Below, piece by piece: positions 33,301 to 44,503 of a DNA stretch of 64,000 nt. Below the pieces are notes generated by a model that did not search any database, was not told the origin of the DNA, and saw nothing but the letters and a program-made list of their open reading frames with translations. A program made the translations under genes and the position numbers. The DNA is taken from NCBI GenBank assembly GCA_022592445.1, contig JABYQR010000124.1:1-64000 (forward strand), given 5' to 3'. Positions within the stretch are counted from its first letter, which is position 1, and each line of letters begins with the position of its first letter. The stretch comes from Cytidiella melzeri (lineage: Eukaryota; Basidiomycota; Agaricomycetes; Polyporales; Irpicaceae).

Positions 33301-33762
33301 AAGATTGCTGAAAAGCTCTCGCCGGTCACATTCAGACTGGAATGGCCCGAACGGTCACCAAGGATACATCCTGTGTTCCATGCAAGCAAGTTGGTACCGT
33401 ACAACAAACCTGAATTCGAAGGCCAAAAGCTGGAGATGCCTCCACCAGATATCATGGACAGAGAAGAAGAATACAAAGTCGAGAAGATTCTCAAGTCAAG
33501 ACGTACAGGTTGTGCCAAAAAGCTTTAGTATTACATATGCTGGAAAGGCTACGGACCAAACGACGACACGTGGAAACCTGTAGAAAACATCACGCACGCT
33601 CAAGAAGCGATCAAGAAATTCTACAACAATCATCCCCGAGCTATTTGCTCAGCTACAATCTACTGTGTACAAGTTACGAACAACACACCAAGGATCATCC
33701 ACGATCCAATGACGCAACCAAGGAGGGTACGGACTAGACTACCATTAGCCAATGAGGTGTGA
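30307..33762 (+). pseudogene. Gypsy-A pol, with internal deletions and nested LTR B
   Basis: Protease with VDSGATTTF near 30340. RT from about 30990 ([39 protein letters not shown] near 31480) is cut at about 31520 and joined straight to late RNase H (LNHQNLTYFRNAQKLTRRQAQW), so the RT thumb and most of RNase H are deleted. The integrase zinc finger ([27 protein letters not shown]) is split by LTR B (32119-32874) and resumes at CDTCQRMKT. The integrase core is deleted (junction near 32980). A chromodomain (EYKVEKIL, CWKGYGPNDDTWKPVENI) closes the frame at 33762. Stops at 31300, 31324 and 33526. Confidence 0.9.
32119..32874 (+). repeat. Solo LTR B, copy 2, in the Gypsy-A integrase
   Basis: 756 bp, TGTCATGGATGG to CTCCGTGTCA, with perfect target duplication GTTTG at 32114-32118 and 32875-32879. 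Removing LTR and one duplication restores the reading frame across the integrase zinc finger. Intron-like segment at 32692-32758 as in copy 1. Confidence 0.93.
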
Positions 33763-33893
33763 ACCCCGTCAGGGGCGTCAGTAGAAGCCGCTAGAGTCAC
33801 TCAGAATTGCTTAGGTACCCTCTTTACAATGGTGAAAAAGTGGACTGAATGACCAAGGTGTTTGTTCAAAACTCTTTGCACGGAGTTCAAAGC

Positions 33894-33909
33894 AAGAAGG
33901 GGGGGGTAA
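33894..33909 (+). other. Gypsy-A polypurine tract
   Basis: AAGAAGGGGGGG then TAA directly before the LTR. The layout matches that of Gypsy-1. Confidence 0.8.
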
Positions 33910-34590
33910 TGTCACAGATTTTCAATGTTTCTACAAGACTTGCCTTACCAGGCAACGGTATTATTGGGAATATTTAAGCGCTTATCAGGCGCTTATCCAG
34001 CGCTTATCCAGCGCTTATTCTGGCGCTTATTCTCAGTGCCTATCAATTGATGCGCTGATGTGCCTCCTGTCTCTGATGCACTGATGTGCTCCTTTTCTTA
34101 TCTGTGTATCACATGATAGAACTCTCTGGAACCTTGTGGAACATGCTAGAACTATGATGTCATAGTATAAAACATTCCATTAGATGACGTCATAGTTCTT
34201 AGAACCTTCTGGAAAAGTCTAGCCTTGTCTTAGAACAAGCTAGAACAAGTCTAGCCTTGGGACTGGGTCATGAGGTCAGGTCATGGGGACAATTGCTATT
34301 GGTTGATTATTGAAGTGGCACCACTAGGGCATAGGGCATGCTTAGTAAGGTAGATTACTTTGCTTACTCATGTAGGTATTAGGGGTCTTAGGGTAGTACA
34401 TGGGGTCCTCCCCTTCATGTATATATAGAGGCACTCCTGAGGGCATATCCCCTCAGTCTTATCCACTCTGTTGAACTAGGACTACTCAGTACCCACCAGT
34501 ACTTCGCTCACCACACTTCTTACTCTCTATCTCACACTATCTCCCCCAAGTTTATCAACTTACCTGGTGAGTAGTAACCTTACTGTTACA
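33910..34590 (+). repeat. Gypsy-A 3' LTR (family A)
   Basis: 681 bp, complete, TGTCACAG to ACTGTTACA. It differs from the 5' copy by substitutions and by one more 11-bp repeat unit in the GCGCTTATCCA array (33977-34030). The flank is TGGAG, which does not match the left flank. Confidence 0.92.
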
Positions 34591-34853
34591 TGGAGTTGTA
34601 CTACGTGCTTTCCATGTCATTTCCTATGCTACTGGAACACAGGCGTACATATATGTGCAGTATCCCTATAGTGCTATACTACTTAGTCTACACAACCCAT
34701 ATCTGTACGTCTCAGCTAATGTGATGGTTACTACTAGAGTTTCCATATACGGCTGCATAATTCCCATATCAAGACTGTGGGAACTCTGCTACCTTAAAGT
34801 GTCCTTATAATAAGGTGTGGGAAACTACATATTATATTATATAGTTTTAACAG
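34591..34853. other. Flank, possibly an intron of the split gene
   Basis: AT-rich, no ORF. It ends in TAGTTTTAACAG at 34853, which looks like a splice acceptor before the open frame at 34854. Confidence 0.35.
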
Positions 34854-35081
34854 GCGTGCTTCAAGTTGAAGCGTGCCCCTGGCCCAGCACAGAAGCTCCT
34901 GCCTGAACCTGTAGCTGCACGTACGCGCGAGAAGATTTGCAGGGATATTTGGACAGAAATTCAGGGGCAGCTTGTGTTGTATAATTGTACTTTGATTCAG
35001 CTGTATCTACATGTTGTTGTTGTTTTGACTATGTCATTTGCTCGTTCTGCGCTGTCCATTCCAGCTCAAGTAAAGAGGGAT
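34854..35081 (+). pseudogene. Gene fragment split by Copia-2, left part
   Basis: Open frame from a putative acceptor: ACFKLKRAPGPAQKLLPEPV, ARTREKICRDIWTEIQGQL, then a less protein-like stretch that may hold a 62-nt intron (about GTACTTTG at 35000 to CATTCCAG at 35061), then QVKRD. Copia-2 enters right after KRD. The frame continues at 46165 with HMSTILPESLAAS. I do not recognise the family; it may be host or a DNA transposon gene. Confidence 0.4.
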
Positions 35082-35582
35082 TGTTTGAAAGTTACGAGTG
35101 TAGGGGATGACTAGGAGAGTCAACTAACTCTGGGAGTAAGTGTCTTATCATTTCTCTGCTCTCTAGGAGCGGTATATATACATGTCTGTAACTAGATTAC
35201 TAATGCTACAGTAATGTCATATGAGTAAGGATTGGTAAGGATTGGTAATGCACAGTCCTGCTTGCTAATACTACTGAATAGAGAATGTAAGCAATGACTG
35301 AGCATCCTACATAACTGAATGGTGCTGACTGAGCCTTTAGTAAGCTGAATACATTTGGTATGTGAAATATGAGTCATGCAGAAGCCGCATGGTACTTCTG
35401 CTATTCAGTCATGGAAACTACTGGAACACGATGCCATATGGTGTAAGTATCGCATCGTGTGTGACCATAAGGATGGTGGAATCACATGCTATGTACTATC
35501 TGTGCTTATCTATCTACATATCTAATCTACATTGTCCATAGATCTGATGTCCGATAATCAGCGATACAATCTCGCTTTGACA
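35082..35582 (-). repeat. Copia-2 3' LTR (family E)
   Basis: 501 bp; lacks a 22-bp block present in both Copia-1 LTRs (near position 35246). Polypurine tract AAGTGGGAG (minus strand) precedes it. Confidence 0.94.
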
Positions 35583-35639
35583 CTCCCACTTGATGCCAAC
35601 ATCATTTTGCTTTGAGCTACTTTGAATGACAGCATCTTG

Positions 35640-38600
35640 TTAGGGTGCAGTGAAGTTCACTAGTCCAAGACTCCCACTGAATTGAGACTGTTTCTGAAAT
35701 GCCAATGACTTGGTCATAATATCAGCAACTTGGTCTTCAATTGGGATGGCATAGAGTTCTGCCTTTTTGTCTTCATTTATGAACTTGCAAACATAGTGAT
35801 AACGAATGTCAATGTGCTTTGAACGAGCTTTGATCTTTGGATTCTTTGTGAAGAAGACGGCACCATGGTTGTCGCAATAGATTGTAGTGGGACCTTTTGG
35901 TGACATATCCAGTTCGGTAAGCATAGTACGTATCCAAGCACACTGCCTCGCTGTGTCGCATAATGCCATGTACTCTGCTTCCATTGAAGAGAGTGCTACA
36001 GTCTTTTGTTTCCTCGAGACCCATGACACTGCGCCTTTGGCCAGAAGGAATGCATAGCCAGTATTGGAATGTCTATCGTCTTTGTTCTCAGCCCAGTCTG
36101 CGTCTGAGTACCCAACTAGTCCAGATTGGCTGCATCCATCATACATGACAGCATATGACTGAGTACCAAGTAGATAACGGAGTATGTACTTTGCAGCATT
36201 CATATGGATCTGAGTGGGATTTGACATATACTGAGAAAGACGTATGACAGCATATGAAATGTCGGGACGAGTGCTGATCATAACATATATGAGTGTACCA
36301 ATCAAGGCTTGATACAAACTCCTGAGCTCGTGTTCCGCTGTATAGTCGGAATCTGCTTTACAAAGTTCTAGTCCAGATGGTAAAGGTGTACGGGCAGGAT
36401 TAGCATTGATCATTTGAAAACGTTTAAGAGCATCTTCAATGTACAACCCTTGAGAAAGGTAGAGTGTACGCTCTTTACAATTGCTATGCACTTGCATGCC
36501 TAGGATTAGCTTTGCTTCTCCTAAGTCACGCATCTCATATTGATTCATGAGATTTGTCTTGAGTGCTTTGATCCCAGCTTTATCGTTGCCAATAGGAAAT
36601 ATGTCATCAACATAGAGGATAAGCATCAAAGTCCCCCCTTGTTGGTGATATATGTATACACCAGCATCGGACTCAATACGTTCAAAGCCTAAAGCTACAA
36701 GTGTATTGTGTATTTTGATATTCCAAGTTCGTGAAGCTTGTTTAAGTCCATAAATGGCTTTCTTAAGCAAACAAACATGGTTCTCTTTTCCCTTCTCTAA
36801 GAAACCTTCTGGTTGTTCCATATAGATTTCCTCATCCAGTTTGCCGTACAGGAATGCTGTTTTTACGTCCAGTGCCTCGATTTCCCAATTCTCGAGTGCA
36901 GCTATAGCTAGTAGCGTGCGGATGGACTCAAAACATGTGACTGGTGAGAAGGTTTCTTTATAATTGATTCCTTCCACTTGCGTGAAGCCTTTTGCTACAA
37001 GACGTGCTTTGTAACGACTGTCAGATTTAACTGCAAAGACCCATTTGCATTTGACTATTTTCCGTGATGGGTCTGGTCGTTTAACAAGCTTCCAAGTGCC
37101 ATTCTTCATTTGAGAGGCAATTTTGTCTTGTGCAGCAGCGTACCATAAATCTCTATTGTCACTTTTCATCGCTTGTTTCCAAGTCTGAGGAACTTTGTTC
37201 ATTGCGAACGCCGTGACATATGATGACAATACATGTTCTAGAGATTCAGATTGATCCTCCAATTGACTCGGCAGATCAGATGGGAGATCAATGTTCAATT
37301 CCTCCGGTGTCGAAGGTAATCTAGAAGATCCAGGTACTGGATTAGACGCTGTACGTCTTACTGGTCCAGGTACTGCTGGCTTCATTGATTCTTTCCATTT
37401 AGCCATTTTCTCCTTTTGTCGCTTTTCAATACCCTTATCGCGTGCAACTGCCTGTTCATTACGCTTCACTTTGTCAACCGGATTAAAGCCAAGCGAAGGA
37501 TTCTTTCCAGCAGTTGATCTCTTTGGTCGAGACGGTGGTCGGTGGTGGCTGCTGTACTGATTGACGTGCATTTGAACGTGAAGGCTGAGGCAGTGCTTGC
37601 TGCGGTCTACTGACTGGTGTGCCGCGGGTATTACAACTGGGTGCTCTCGGCTGAGGTACAGGCCGCTGAGGAGGATTCTGCGATTCTTGTTGTCTTGGAT
37701 GATTATCATCTCTATCATCAAGCTCATTGTGACCAGCATCATCGTCCTCATCAACAAATTGTAATTTGATATCATGTAGAGGTTGTGAATTACTGTTGGA
37801 TTGGGGTTGTTTGGAAAGAGAAGTATCAAGATCGGTACAATATGGGAAAGTATTCTCGTCAAACTTTACGTCGGTCGCTAAGACTATCTGTTGTTTATCC
37901 CAGAACCGGTAACCCTTAAGACCAGGTTCATATCCAACAAATATCATAGGAGCTGCCTTGGCAGACAGCTTGTTCTGACAACGTTCCTTGTGTATGAAGA
38001 CGTATGCGCGACATCCAAATACACAAAGGTGCGAAATATCAGGTTTTTCACCCAAAAATTTCTCAATAGTTGTGTGCCAATTAAGACGCTGACTTGGTAA
38101 GCAGTTATAAATGTATACAGCAGCCTCGCATGACAACTTCCAAAAGCTGTTAGAAAGACCAGTGTGGTGACGCATGGCTTCTGCTTTATAAACAATTGCC
38201 TGCTGCCATCGTTCTGCTCTACTATTCTGCTGATGTGAATAAGGCGTGGATGTCTGACGTTCTATACCATACTGATGTAGGTATTTGGTGAACTCATCAT
38301 TCAAGAACTCTGTACCCCTATCACTGTGAAACTTCTTCATCTTTCGACCAGTCTGGTTTTCTGCCCATGTTTTCCATCTCTTAAACTCGGATAATGCTTG
38401 GTTTTTATGCTTGAGGTAACATTGTTCCCCCATACCAGTAGCATCGTCTAAGAGAGTCATGGCGTACTTATAACCATCAATCAAAAGTGAAGGAAATTCA
38501 ACTAAGTCCGAGTGAACCAGTTCTAGTGGCTCCTTGTTTTGTGATAAAGAGGGTGGTTTTGGAAGTTGCTTTCCTCAACCAAGTTCACATCCGTGACATG

Positions 38601-39201
38601 GAGCAGTTGAGGACGGAACAGAGATACGCTCAGGCAATCCCTTAGTCCCTTTGTGAAGATTCTCAACAATGCGTTTCCACGGATGTCCTAGCCTATTATG
38701 CCACAACAGGTAATTATCAGAAGTCTTTATGGCTGCTACTGTCTCTTGTCGTTTTACTATGCGCGCATTTATGTGGTACATGCCTGCATTGTCACAGTTT
38801 CCATACAGAAAATCTTTGCCCTTGTTTTGTTTAGTCCAGCCTTTCGCTGTGATCTGACTTGTATAGCCATTTGCCAAAGCCTTACAAGGTGCAAAGAATT
38901 GAGTGACTGCGTCTGGGATATAAAGAACGTTCTGAAGGGTGGCACGGCTTACTACACCATTTTTTAGCATTGAGTCAATAATCACAGTCCCCCTTCCCAA
39001 GATCTGAAGTGACATTTCCCTTCCTGCAACCAAACAGAATCCGGGTTTAACTGCAGCGGAATATTGTACAAAGTCAGAATATTGGTTAGTGATATGGCTA
39101 CTTGCGCCACTGTCAATAAGCCATTGGACAGTATCACGCTTGTGTGAGAAATAGAGTGAACCAGTGATCATTTTGAAAGACTCATTCTCGAATACAGGCA
39201 T
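35640..39201 (-). pseudogene. Copia-2 pol (protease-integrase-RT-RNase H), broken
   Basis: Protease WLIDSGASSHIT near 39110. Integrase zinc finger and core are continuous except for TGA at 38577-38575, at the same site as in Copia-1. Linker reads in frame past CVFGCRAYVF where Copia-1 is shifted. A 7-bp tandem duplication (CGGTGGT, near 37535) shifts the frame before RT. RT and RNase H are then open from there to 35640, with YVDD, DADWAENKD and CDNHGA. Differences from Copia-1 include many C-to-T/G-to-A changes. Confidence 0.92.
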
Positions 39202-39206
39202 AGTTT

Positions 39207-39988
39207 CTACGTTAACACTTTGAACTCGTGCTTTTCCTTTTCCCTTCTGATCCTTTTTCCCATCCTTGTTGTCCTGTTTCTTCTTGTTCTGCTGTTGATT
39301 GTTCTGCGCTCCAGACGACTTGTTCTTCTGAGTATTGTTATTGGACGGTTTAGTGTCCCAGTGTTCCTCGGTAGAGTGATTGGTCTTGCCACATCTGTCA
39401 CACCTCTTTGAACCTTTATTGAATCGCTTACTTGAGTTATCCTTGAAGCAAAAGTGCCTACTTTGTTAGAAAGACGCCTAGTTTCCTCAGCTTCAATCTT
39501 AGGAATGATGTTACTCAAAGTCAAGTTCTTCAGGTCATCAATAGTGCTGATGTATGCGGATAAAGCAAGATCATATGAAGGAGGAAGTTTTCCCAGCAAC
39601 AGGAAAGCCTTCATTTTGCCGTCAAGAGTGAGACCAGAAGTAGCGACATCTTTGATCATAGTCTGGTACTTTTTGATCTGAGGAGGTATTTCTTGATTTT
39701 CATCAAAGACCAGGTTGTTCAATTTCTTGAATGCAACCATGCTCTCGAGTACGTTGGACGTGCAGCTTCCGATGCGACGTTTGCTAGGATATAGTTCAAC
39801 GTCTTCCATTTAGCAATCACTGCTGCATCAGCAGGAGAGCCTGGTTCCGTGCTAGCTCCGGTGACAATGTCCCAACCATCAATGAACATCAGAGTGGCCT
39901 GCATAGCCATCTTCCATTCTTGATAGTTATTGCCTCTAAGAACTGGTTTTTCATCCTTAGCTAGCTTCTGGATTTCATCGGAAATCAT
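39207..39988 (-). pseudogene. Copia-2 gag, broken
   Basis: ATG at 39988 (MISDEIQKLAKDEKPVLRG). About 100 bp of the middle found in Copia-1 (KDFFDIIKSKL to YEK) are replaced by a short unrelated segment at 39760-39790. From SNVLESMVAFKK the frame is open through DDLKNLTLSNIIPK, without the single-base loss of Copia-1. The CCHH knuckle again lies in another frame. Confidence 0.85.
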
Positions 39989-39997
39989 GGTCAGAAG

Positions 39998-40578
39998 GAG
40001 TATACGATATCAAAATCCTCTCTGTGGATTCTACTATAGTATTCGTTGATCAACAGGGGTATTTCTGGTAGAAGTGGTTTAAGAGCATTGTCCTTGATGT
40101 CACTATCTTCGTCTAGAAGATGTTCTACTTCAGAATCAGATTCTGATGCAGATTCGATTGTATCTGGTATGTCTACCTTTGATCAACGTGGCGGAGATTT
40201 GATTAACGTAGACGCTGATGAAATTGCAACTGCTGTGATTGTGGATATAGATTCTTCCTCTCCGGTTTGAGGTTCCGGAGATGGTGAGGGTGGAGTTGAA
40301 GTGTTATCAACAATAAGATCCCAATCAAGGTGCGATTCTTCTCCAATATTCTCTGGATTGATTTCACCAGGCTGTTTGTCGTTAGGAACAATGTATCGTC
40401 CTTCAGAGTACACAGCAACTGGATTGGTGTCTTCAAAGTAATCAGCTCTGTCTTGTCCAAATAGACAATATGGACAAGGTCAAGTGACACAAGATGAGAG
40501 ATATTGTTCAGAGAAGGCAAAGATGTATCGCACTTGTTTGTGGTATCAAAGAAGTGATATTGTTGTTTACAACGCGGT
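39998..40578 (-). pseudogene. Copia-2 copy of accessory ORF Y
   Basis: Same acidic protein as 21149-21760 with extra stops (for example near 40183). Here the stop TGA lies two bases before the gag ATG instead of overlapping it. The 5' part is separated from its leader by the Gypsy-A derivative. Confidence 0.5.
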
Positions 40579-40583
40579 GCCAG

Positions 40584-41308
40584 TGTCACAGATTTTCAAT
40601 GTTTCTACAAGACTTGCCTTACCAGGCAACGGTATTATTGGGAATATTTAAGCGCTTGTCAAGCGCTTATCCAGCGCTTATCCGGCGTCTATTTAGGCGC
40701 TTATCCAGCGCTTATCTGGCGCTTATCAGGTGCCTATTCCGGCGCTTATTCTCAGTGCCTATCAATTGATGCGCTGATGCGCCTTCTGTCTCTGATGCGC
40801 TGATGCGCTCCTTTCCTTATCTGTGTATCACATGATAGAACTCTCTGGAACATTGTGGAACATGCTGGAACTATGATGTCATAATATAGAACATTCCATT
40901 AGATGATGTCATAGTTCTTAGAACCTTCTGGAAAAGTCTAGCCTTGTCTTAGAACAAGCTAGAACAAGTCTAGCCTTGGAGCTGGGTCATGGGGTCAGGT
41001 CATGGGGACAATTGCTATTGGTTGATTATTGAAGTGGCACCACTAGGGCATAGGGCATGCTTAGTAAGGTAGATTACTTCGCTTACTCATGTAGGTATTA
41101 GGGGTCTTAAGGTAGTACCTGGGGTCCTCCCCTTCATGTATATATAGAGGCACTCCTGAGGGCATATCCCCTCAGTCTTATCCACTCTGTTGATAAAGGA
41201 CTACCTTGTACTCTCCAGTACTTCGCTCACCACACCTCTTACACTCTATCTCACTATCTCCCCTTCAAGTTTAACAACTATCTGGTGAGTGTAACCTTAA
41301 CTGTTACA
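40584..41308 (+). repeat. Family A LTR of the derivative, 5' copy
   Basis: 725 bp with about ten units of the GCGCTTATCC-type array (40650-40750), the longest plus-strand array here. Same TATA box and CAGTCTTATCCA block. TGGATAAGACTG follows two bases after its end. Confidence 0.92.
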
Positions 41309-41887
41309 TTTGGATAAGACTGCCCCTACTCCCTCACGTCTTTGGACGTGCTGGAGGTTTCTTTTCCCTTTCTTCTAGGTCTTGTGCCTGTGCGTGGGCC
41401 CCTCTACAAATCCTCTAGAAATAGAGGTAGCCGGACCATAGGCTTTAAGTGGTAGTCATGTCTAGGCTTTGCCTTGATGTGCACAACTTGAATCACCCTC
41501 TCGCCCGACGCTCCTAGAGCTGATCAGAGCAGGGGTTGGCATTATGCCAACATGATGAAAGTGTGCCTCCCCACAGGCGATAGTGGAGTCTGGTGTCAGA
41601 CAGCTCGTTATAAGAGCTAGACAACAGGACTTGAAGCCCATGAGTGCCTAGGCACGAAGACGGGTAACTTGTTCTGGCCGGACTTAGGGTCAGTGTAATA
41701 CTGATCCGCCAACCATTTGCCGCACGGGTGGAACCGTGACGGAGATCCTATACATCACCGGACCTGGAGAGAGAGTCCAGGCCGACGCCGGCACTACCCC
41801 ACGCACACACAGGACCTCTCCTTTATGGAGATTTGTTCCGCACACCACTGAGCTGTCAAGCTCATCACACACTGTCACACAGTCACC

Positions 41888-42637
41888 ATGCCGATTTCCC
41901 GTTTCATCGCCGCTAGGTCTGGCCGCAAGGCCCCCTACTCCATTCCCGTCCGCAACGAAGTCACTGGACTTCAAGAAAGCCTCACAGTTTCCAAGGAGAC
42001 ACTCGGCAAGTTCAAAGACGCTGGCAAGCCTCGCTGGCTCAAATACCCCGATAACAAGCCTCTCATCAAGAGGATTGACCTCGAAGAGCAGGCTCGCACC
42101 ACCATTGAACATGAGGAGGACCAAGACCGCATGAGAAAGGTCTCCCACCTCATGTCTCAACTAAGTCTTCTCGACCGGATCGAGAAGCAGGAGAAGGAAC
42201 AGGCTGAAAAGCTTACCCTTCTCCAGCGTATCGAAGAGCGCAACCAACGCGCTTACATTCCCACTCCCAATCCGCTCCCCGCCTCTCTCCACTTCCGAAA
42301 GACGAAGCTTATGCTTCGTCAACAGGAGTTCGAACCGATGATCACAGCTGCCTGTCAAAGGCTTGAACCTGTGCTCAAGAAGCTGGATGCCTCCTTCTCG
42401 AGTGGTGGGCAATCATCTAACCACCAGCTCAACACTCGCAGGGAGAAAGCTCAGCTGCTGATTGGCCGTGTATTCATGGTTGAACAGTGGTTCAAGGAGA
42501 ATCACACGGACAAGATGACGAATAGGGAATGGAGGATGTTGAAAAAGGACTACCTTGTACTCTCCAGTACTTCGCTCACCACACCTCTTACACTCTATCT
42601 CACTATCTCCCCTTCAAGTTTAACAACTATCTGGTGA
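41888..42637 (+). CDS. Leader ORF (ORF1) of the Gypsy-A family, open copy
   Basis: ATG at 41888 in a good context (CACCATGCC). About 221 codons of the family ORF1 are intact to KKD near 42549, then about 28 out-of-family codons read into the LTR until 42637. N-terminal part basic (ISRFIAARSGRKAPYSIPV), middle Lys/Glu/Gln-rich helical (LLDRIEKQEKEQAEKLTLLQ), C-terminal part WFKENHTDKMTNREWRMLK. It aligns with the broken copy at 27839-28618 and lacks its stops. Function unknown; may be an RNA- or particle-associated protein, by position only. Confidence 0.6.
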   Translation: MPISRFIAARSGRKAPYSIPVRNEVTGLQESLTVSKETLGKFKDAGKPRWLKYPDNKPLIKRIDLEEQARTTIEHEEDQDRMRKVSHLMSQLSLLDRIEKQEKEQAEKLTLLQRIEERNQRAYIPTPNPLPASLHFRKTKLMLRQQEFEPMITAACQRLEPVLKKLDASFSSGGQSSNHQLNTRREKAQLLIGRVFMVEQWFKENHTDKMTNREWRMLKKDYLVLSSTSLTTPLTLYLTISPSSLTTIW

Positions 42638-42657
42638 GTGTAACCTTAACTGTTACA
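42547..42657 (+). repeat. Truncated 3' LTR A of the derivative
   Basis: The last 110 bp of LTR A, starting at GGACTACCTTGTACTC and ending AACTGTTACA. They look identical to the end of the 5' LTR at 41198-41308. Confidence 0.9.
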
Positions 42658-42866
42658 GCCAGATTTTTACAAGTTTATCTACAGGGAACATAAGACGCGT
42701 TACTAACGATTTGACAAGATGGCAGAGACAAAGGAAAGGTGGTACAAAAGTACTACAAGTACAACTACAGAAACTTGTTGAAAGTGACTGTGTAAAAATG
42801 TACAAATATACATCGCAATATTATATATGTTACATGCGCGGTAATGCTCAAGTTTCAGTCGCCCAT

Positions 42867-44503
42867 TTACTCGCTATTTCTAGCTACCATCCTGTCCAAC
42901 ATCTGGAGAAGCTCATTCTCCTCAGTCGGCTGCTCAACAATCTGTCCTTCCTCAGCTGGCTGTGACCAGTCTTGAATTTGGTCCTTGACCTCTTCGGACA
43001 TTGTGGTGCAGTCGTCGTTCTGCTTGAGGTGCCAGGCGATGATTTGAACAAGCTTTCGCTCGCTGAACTTGTCATTGCCTTGGACAACCTGCATGGCAGT
43101 GTGGAAGTTGTCATGTCGGAGCTGGAATGGTTCCCGTTCCCAATTTGTGCAATACCGGACAAAACCATGTTGCATCATAATCGCAACACGAGCTGATGCT
43201 GCAATGAATTTGTACGACTCAATTTGTTCCTCTTCAAGTGCAAATAACAGACGACAACCTCCTCCTTCGATGTTCGACTTGAGCACCACACCATTGTCCG
43301 TGATGAAAGACATGGCATCCATGATGTGGGGCTCGGCGTTGGTGAAGTTGCCATCCCAGATTTTGTCAGCAACGTCCTGTGCATTTTGCAACGCAGTCCC
43401 AGTCAACTTGTCCCACTCAAAGCAGTATGAGCTTGCATCAAGAAGCTCAGTGGCTGGAGCAACAGGGCACTCTTCCCCAAAGCACTCCTCAATTGTTTCG
43501 ACGGGCTCGTTGACGATGGTGGTGCTTGAGGTGACGGGTGACGGCGGAACCATAGGAACGTCTTGCTCAACGTTGACAGGTACGGCTGGAGTACATGGGC
43601 GAGGTGATTGATGAGGAAGTGGAGACCGGCTCTGTTTGCTGCGACGGGTGGCACGGGCTTGCTCCAGTTCAAATTGGACTTGTCCGTGGTGGTTAGTGCG
43701 GAAACCTCATCCTCGAGGTGCAGTTAGCTGTCTTTGGGGTTGGGAGGTGGTGCGGCGGTGTTGCTGCTCGTCTTAGAGCTCGGCGAGACGAGGAGTGTTA
43801 TCCCCCCTTCAACGCATGTCTGCGTGAACGGAGGTGCAGATGTTGTTGATGATATGGTTCACCGCTTCCTGTAGACGTAGGCGTAGGAGAAGGGATTTGC
43901 GGTTGAACGTGGCTGGAGGGGTGCAACAATTGTTAGACCGTGCGCCTTGCGGATTTCCCCCCTCTCAATTGGCACGACGAGCTTCTCTAGCCTCGGTATG
44001 CCATTGGCGGTTTGGGATGGTATCAAAATGGAATATGGGATGGTTCCTTCCAGATTCTAAACAATTGTAATCGAACCTTAGCCGGTCCGGTCCAATTTTT
44101 CAAATTTGTAAACGGTTACCTCTGGCCAGGCAAACTTGCTCAGTGTGTCTTTCCAAAAACTGTTCCCAGTATCTGGCGCGCTATTCGGCCCTTTCAAAGA
44201 TAGCATTCGTACGGCGGGCGGGCATGTTTAAAATTCATGGGTGAAACGGAATGCGGGTTGAAGTGCTCGTTGGTTATCGGTGTCGATCCAGAAAATAATT
44301 CTCAGATGTGTGCGAGGAATTTCTGTGAAAGGAATAAACTGTGAGAAAAACTCTTGCACAAGAGATTCTTCACAAAAATTATCCCCAAATTTGACTTCAA
44401 CCGAACGATAAGCAATGGTGAAACAAATAGAGTGCGCGTAACTAATATGTGAATGTGCAGGAGACAAAATCTCTGTGAAACCAAAAGTAACAAAGTTTGA
44501 CAT
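42867..44503 (-). pseudogene. Copia-2 copy of accessory ORF X
   Basis: Same protein as 21953-23592. The C-terminal half is open at 43553-42867 (SSYCFEWDKL, AMSFITDNGVVLKS). The middle has stops and the N-terminal part is frameshifted. It keeps the base missing near 22937 in Copia-1, showing that the two halves were once one frame. Confidence 0.55.

Larger units (their letters stand above)
6044..34590 (+). mobile_element. Gypsy-A, Ty3/Gypsy element split by nested insertions
   Basis: Plus-strand element bounded by family A LTRs (TGTCACAG...ACTGTTACA) at 6044-7483 and 33910-34590. Its own sequence is 6044-8065 plus 27844-34590 less solo LTR B copies at 6194-6960 and 32119-32874; the middle is Gypsy-C. 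Order: 5' LTR, primer site, leader ORF, gag, protease, truncated RT joined to RNase H, truncated integrase, chromodomain, polypurine tract, 3' LTR. The flanks CATTG (left) and TGGAG (right) do not match, so one end may have been rearranged after insertion. Internal deletions in RT and integrase make it non-autonomous. Confidence 0.85.
40584..42657 (+). mobile_element. Gypsy-A deletion derivative
   Basis: 2074 bp: complete LTR A, primer site, leader, leader ORF, then a jump directly into the last 110 bp of an LTR A. Flanked by target duplication GCCAG at 40579-40583 and 42658-42662. Gag and pol are gone. The intact site GGTGCCAGATTTTTAC is in Copia-1 near 21742. It keeps the LTR, primer site and possibly the packaging region, so it could be moved in trans. 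Confidence 0.92.

Noticed and set aside
6039..34595. Target duplication for Gypsy-A
   Set aside because: CATTG on the left and TGGAG on the right do not match, so no duplication is claimed.
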